DNA of 64,000 nt from Calothrix sp. NIES-3974 (lineage in GTDB: Bacteria > Cyanobacteriota > Cyanobacteriia > Cyanobacteriales > Nostocaceae): the NCBI RefSeq assembly GCF_002368395.1, contig NZ_AP018254.1, positions 3,968,001 to 4,032,000 of the forward strand. Reading direction: 5' to 3'. The notes below the pieces were generated by a model. The model was not told the DNA's origin. It worked only from the letters and a program-made list of their open reading frames with translations, and did not search any database. A program made the position numbers and the translations under genes. Positions 62,692 through 64,000 of the stretch are shown here, in pieces. Each line of letters begins with the position of its first letter. The first letter of the stretch is position 1.

Positions 62692-63464
62692 GATTAAAAT
62701 CTTTTTAGAGAATTTTACAGAAAGTGAGTAGCCAAGGTGTACTGCTTATACTAGAAGGCATGAAAGTGGTTTTTCCCACAGCCTTGGGGAACCCTACACG
62801 TCTACACTTTCAAATCAGTTTCCCATGTTCTCTAGACACAACCAAACAAGAAAATAGCTCATTCTTAATCCCCACTCCCTCTACATCAAGCAAGGGAGTG
62901 AATTTTCTGCAAATAAGCTGTTGCACATTTAAGTTGTACATTCACTACTCTTAATGGGTGACTGTTAACTGTCAACCGTTAACCTTCAACAGCAAATCAA
63001 GTAGTTATGTGATTTATGCGAGCTTTCGCTTACTACCCCCAACTGCTACTCCTATCACCTCGAATTTAACCCATAATCCTTACCTGGGAAAAACACGAGA
63101 TATATCAAGATAAACAGGTGAGAATGGATTTCCCCCTTTTCCTCGTCAGCCCTTTCTTATAGCGTATGTATGCAAATTCTGACATCCGTGAAAATACGTG
63201 AAAATTTGACCAGAATTCATCATCCTAACTTTGTATTTAAAATCATCAACTTTATAGAAACTTTAACGAAAATCACTGATATAGGAAGACAAAAATCGAC
63301 AAATCCCATAAAATTATGATTACTTAAATCATTTAGATTTAAGACATGTATGATGTAGTAGTTGTTTACCATTATTAACATTTTGGAATAAATCAGATAT
63401 TAGGTGCATATAATTTTGTCATGTTGTTTCTCATTAATCTAAATACCTTGAAAATTTGAAAAAC
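62692..63464. other. Intergenic stretch with dispersed units
   Basis: About 770 bases. TACTGCTTATACTAGAAGGCATGAAAGTGG with TTTTTCCCAC at about 62738-62785 belongs to the ACACCAGAA/ATGAAAG repeat family. Further right the sequence is AT-rich and probably carries the promoter of the gene at 63465. A 76-residue frame at 62724-62954 lies on the repeat and is not accepted. Confidence 0.5.
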
Positions 63465-63998
63465 ATGGATAGCGGAGAATGTCAACGCTATCAAAATGCT
63501 ATGGTATCTACTTATTACCCAGACACCAACTTTCTTGAATATCTAGTTACCAACGATGGTGTTGAGCAAGACTCTAGCTCAAACCTGTTAAAAATGCTTC
63601 ACAGTGGCAAAGTGTTCGTCGTCAATAGTCGGCGAAGAAATGGTTTATTGTTATTCAAGCAGTTCCATGCGGAGTTTGCTGGACCTGGTGCTGCGGTAGG
63701 AGGTAATTGCGATCGCGATTGTGTTGCAGTTATTCCCATAGGGAATTTGTCACTGCTGACTCCCGAATCGCATGAAGATTGCCAAAAAGCATATTTGATT
63801 AGACGGCAATGGATTAGGTTGATAAGACAAATCACCGAAAGTCAATTAGCAAAAGTAAGAGTCCAAAAGATATTGGAGCAATTTGAGCAATACTTCCCCA
63901 AGGAAGTGGTTGCATCCCTTCCCGATGAAGCATTTGCGCAATTAGTCGGGGTTTTACCCCAAACTGTTGGCATTGTCCGCAGAATGGAAAAACTATGA
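63465..63998 (+). CDS. Unrecognised soluble protein, possible regulator
   Basis: A 177-residue protein (ATG at 63465; TTG at 63456 also possible, no clear ribosome-binding site). The N-terminal half contains TYYPDTNFLEYLVTNDGVEQ and KVFVVNSRRRNGLLLF. The C-terminal half is helical (KAYLIRRQWIRLIRQITESQLAKVRVQKILEQFEQYFPKEVV) and ends with a segment of winged-helix look (LPDEAFAQLVGVLPQTVGIVRRMEKL). This could be a DNA-binding regulator, but I do not recognise the family. The gene is complete and ends two bases before the window edge. Confidence 0.6.
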   Translation: MDSGECQRYQNAMVSTYYPDTNFLEYLVTNDGVEQDSSSNLLKMLHSGKVFVVNSRRRNGLLLFKQFHAEFAGPGAAVGGNCDRDCVAVIPIGNLSLLTPESHEDCQKAYLIRRQWIRLIRQITESQLAKVRVQKILEQFEQYFPKEVVASLPDEAFAQLVGVLPQTVGIVRRMEKL

Positions 63999-64000
63999 AA

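Overview
The window comes from a cyanobacterium, very probably a filamentous nitrogen-fixing member of the Nostocales. The evidence is a photosystem II subunit gene (psb30), a carboxysome shell gene (ccmP), pentapeptide-repeat and SLH proteins, many GCGATCGC (HIP1) octamers, and two nitrogenase-linked genes (an ArsC-like nitrogenase-associated protein and a Mo-dependent nitrogenase C-terminal-domain protein). The region is chromosomal in character, with house-keeping genes (hisF, recJ, recG, tRNA-Ala) scattered among accessory genes and long, repeat-rich intergenic spaces.

Layout. 1-9.3 kb: the 3' end of an IS630 element that has cut into a pentapeptide/membrane/CHAT-protease gene; three small secreted proteins on the minus strand that share a precisely spaced promoter-like block; an AAC(6')-like acetyltransferase; a sigma-70-like protein followed by a DUF1822 gene; and an IS200/IS605-type element with an intact TnpB and a decayed TnpA. 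9.4-15.8 kb: a large minus-strand pair, an SrfB/Hsp70-fold ATPase and a dynamin-like GTPase. 16.9-23 kb: the nitrogenase-associated protein, a cysteine-dioxygenase-like cupin, a TPR-like protein, a possible PD-(D/E)XK protein, a phytanoyl-CoA dioxygenase-like enzyme and a propeller/transglutaminase protein. 23.8-31.7 kb: a PacL-like P-type ATPase, an IS4-family element, hisF, tRNA-Ala(GGC), a toxin-antitoxin pair whose toxin is frameshifted, a YkgJ-type protein and psb30. 32-47 kb: recJ, a GHL10-type hydrolase, a peptidoglycan-binding/HEAT gene with ccmP and a pentapeptide gene, a PDZ-less HtrA-like protease, an isoaspartyl peptidase and recG. 47-53 kb: two D12-class adenine methyltransferases around a probable restriction-enzyme stub, a TAXI receptor-like protein and a complete IS630 copy. 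53-64 kb: a phytoene-desaturase-like flavoprotein, membrane proteins, a possible papain-like protein, a LuxR regulator, an SLH outer-membrane protein, a GNAT enzyme and an unrecognised conserved-looking protein.

Main themes. Mobile DNA has shaped the window: two IS630 copies, identical over the 237 bases that can be compared, lie in direct orientation about 51 kb apart, and there is one IS4 and one IS605 element. The intergenic spaces hold at least three dispersed repeat families: MITE-like units ending in a CTCACAAA/TTTGTGAG inverted repeat, hairpins with conserved GTAGAGAC-type arms and changing inner stems, and GC-rich 'gtagcgaagcg' repeats. The most interesting candidate systems are the shared TTGTATAAAA-N16-GATTAA element upstream of three secreted-protein genes beside a sigma-like gene, and the SrfB-dynamin pair.

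All functional calls come from reading motifs in the translations and from general knowledge of the families. No database search was run, and residue positions are mostly approximate.
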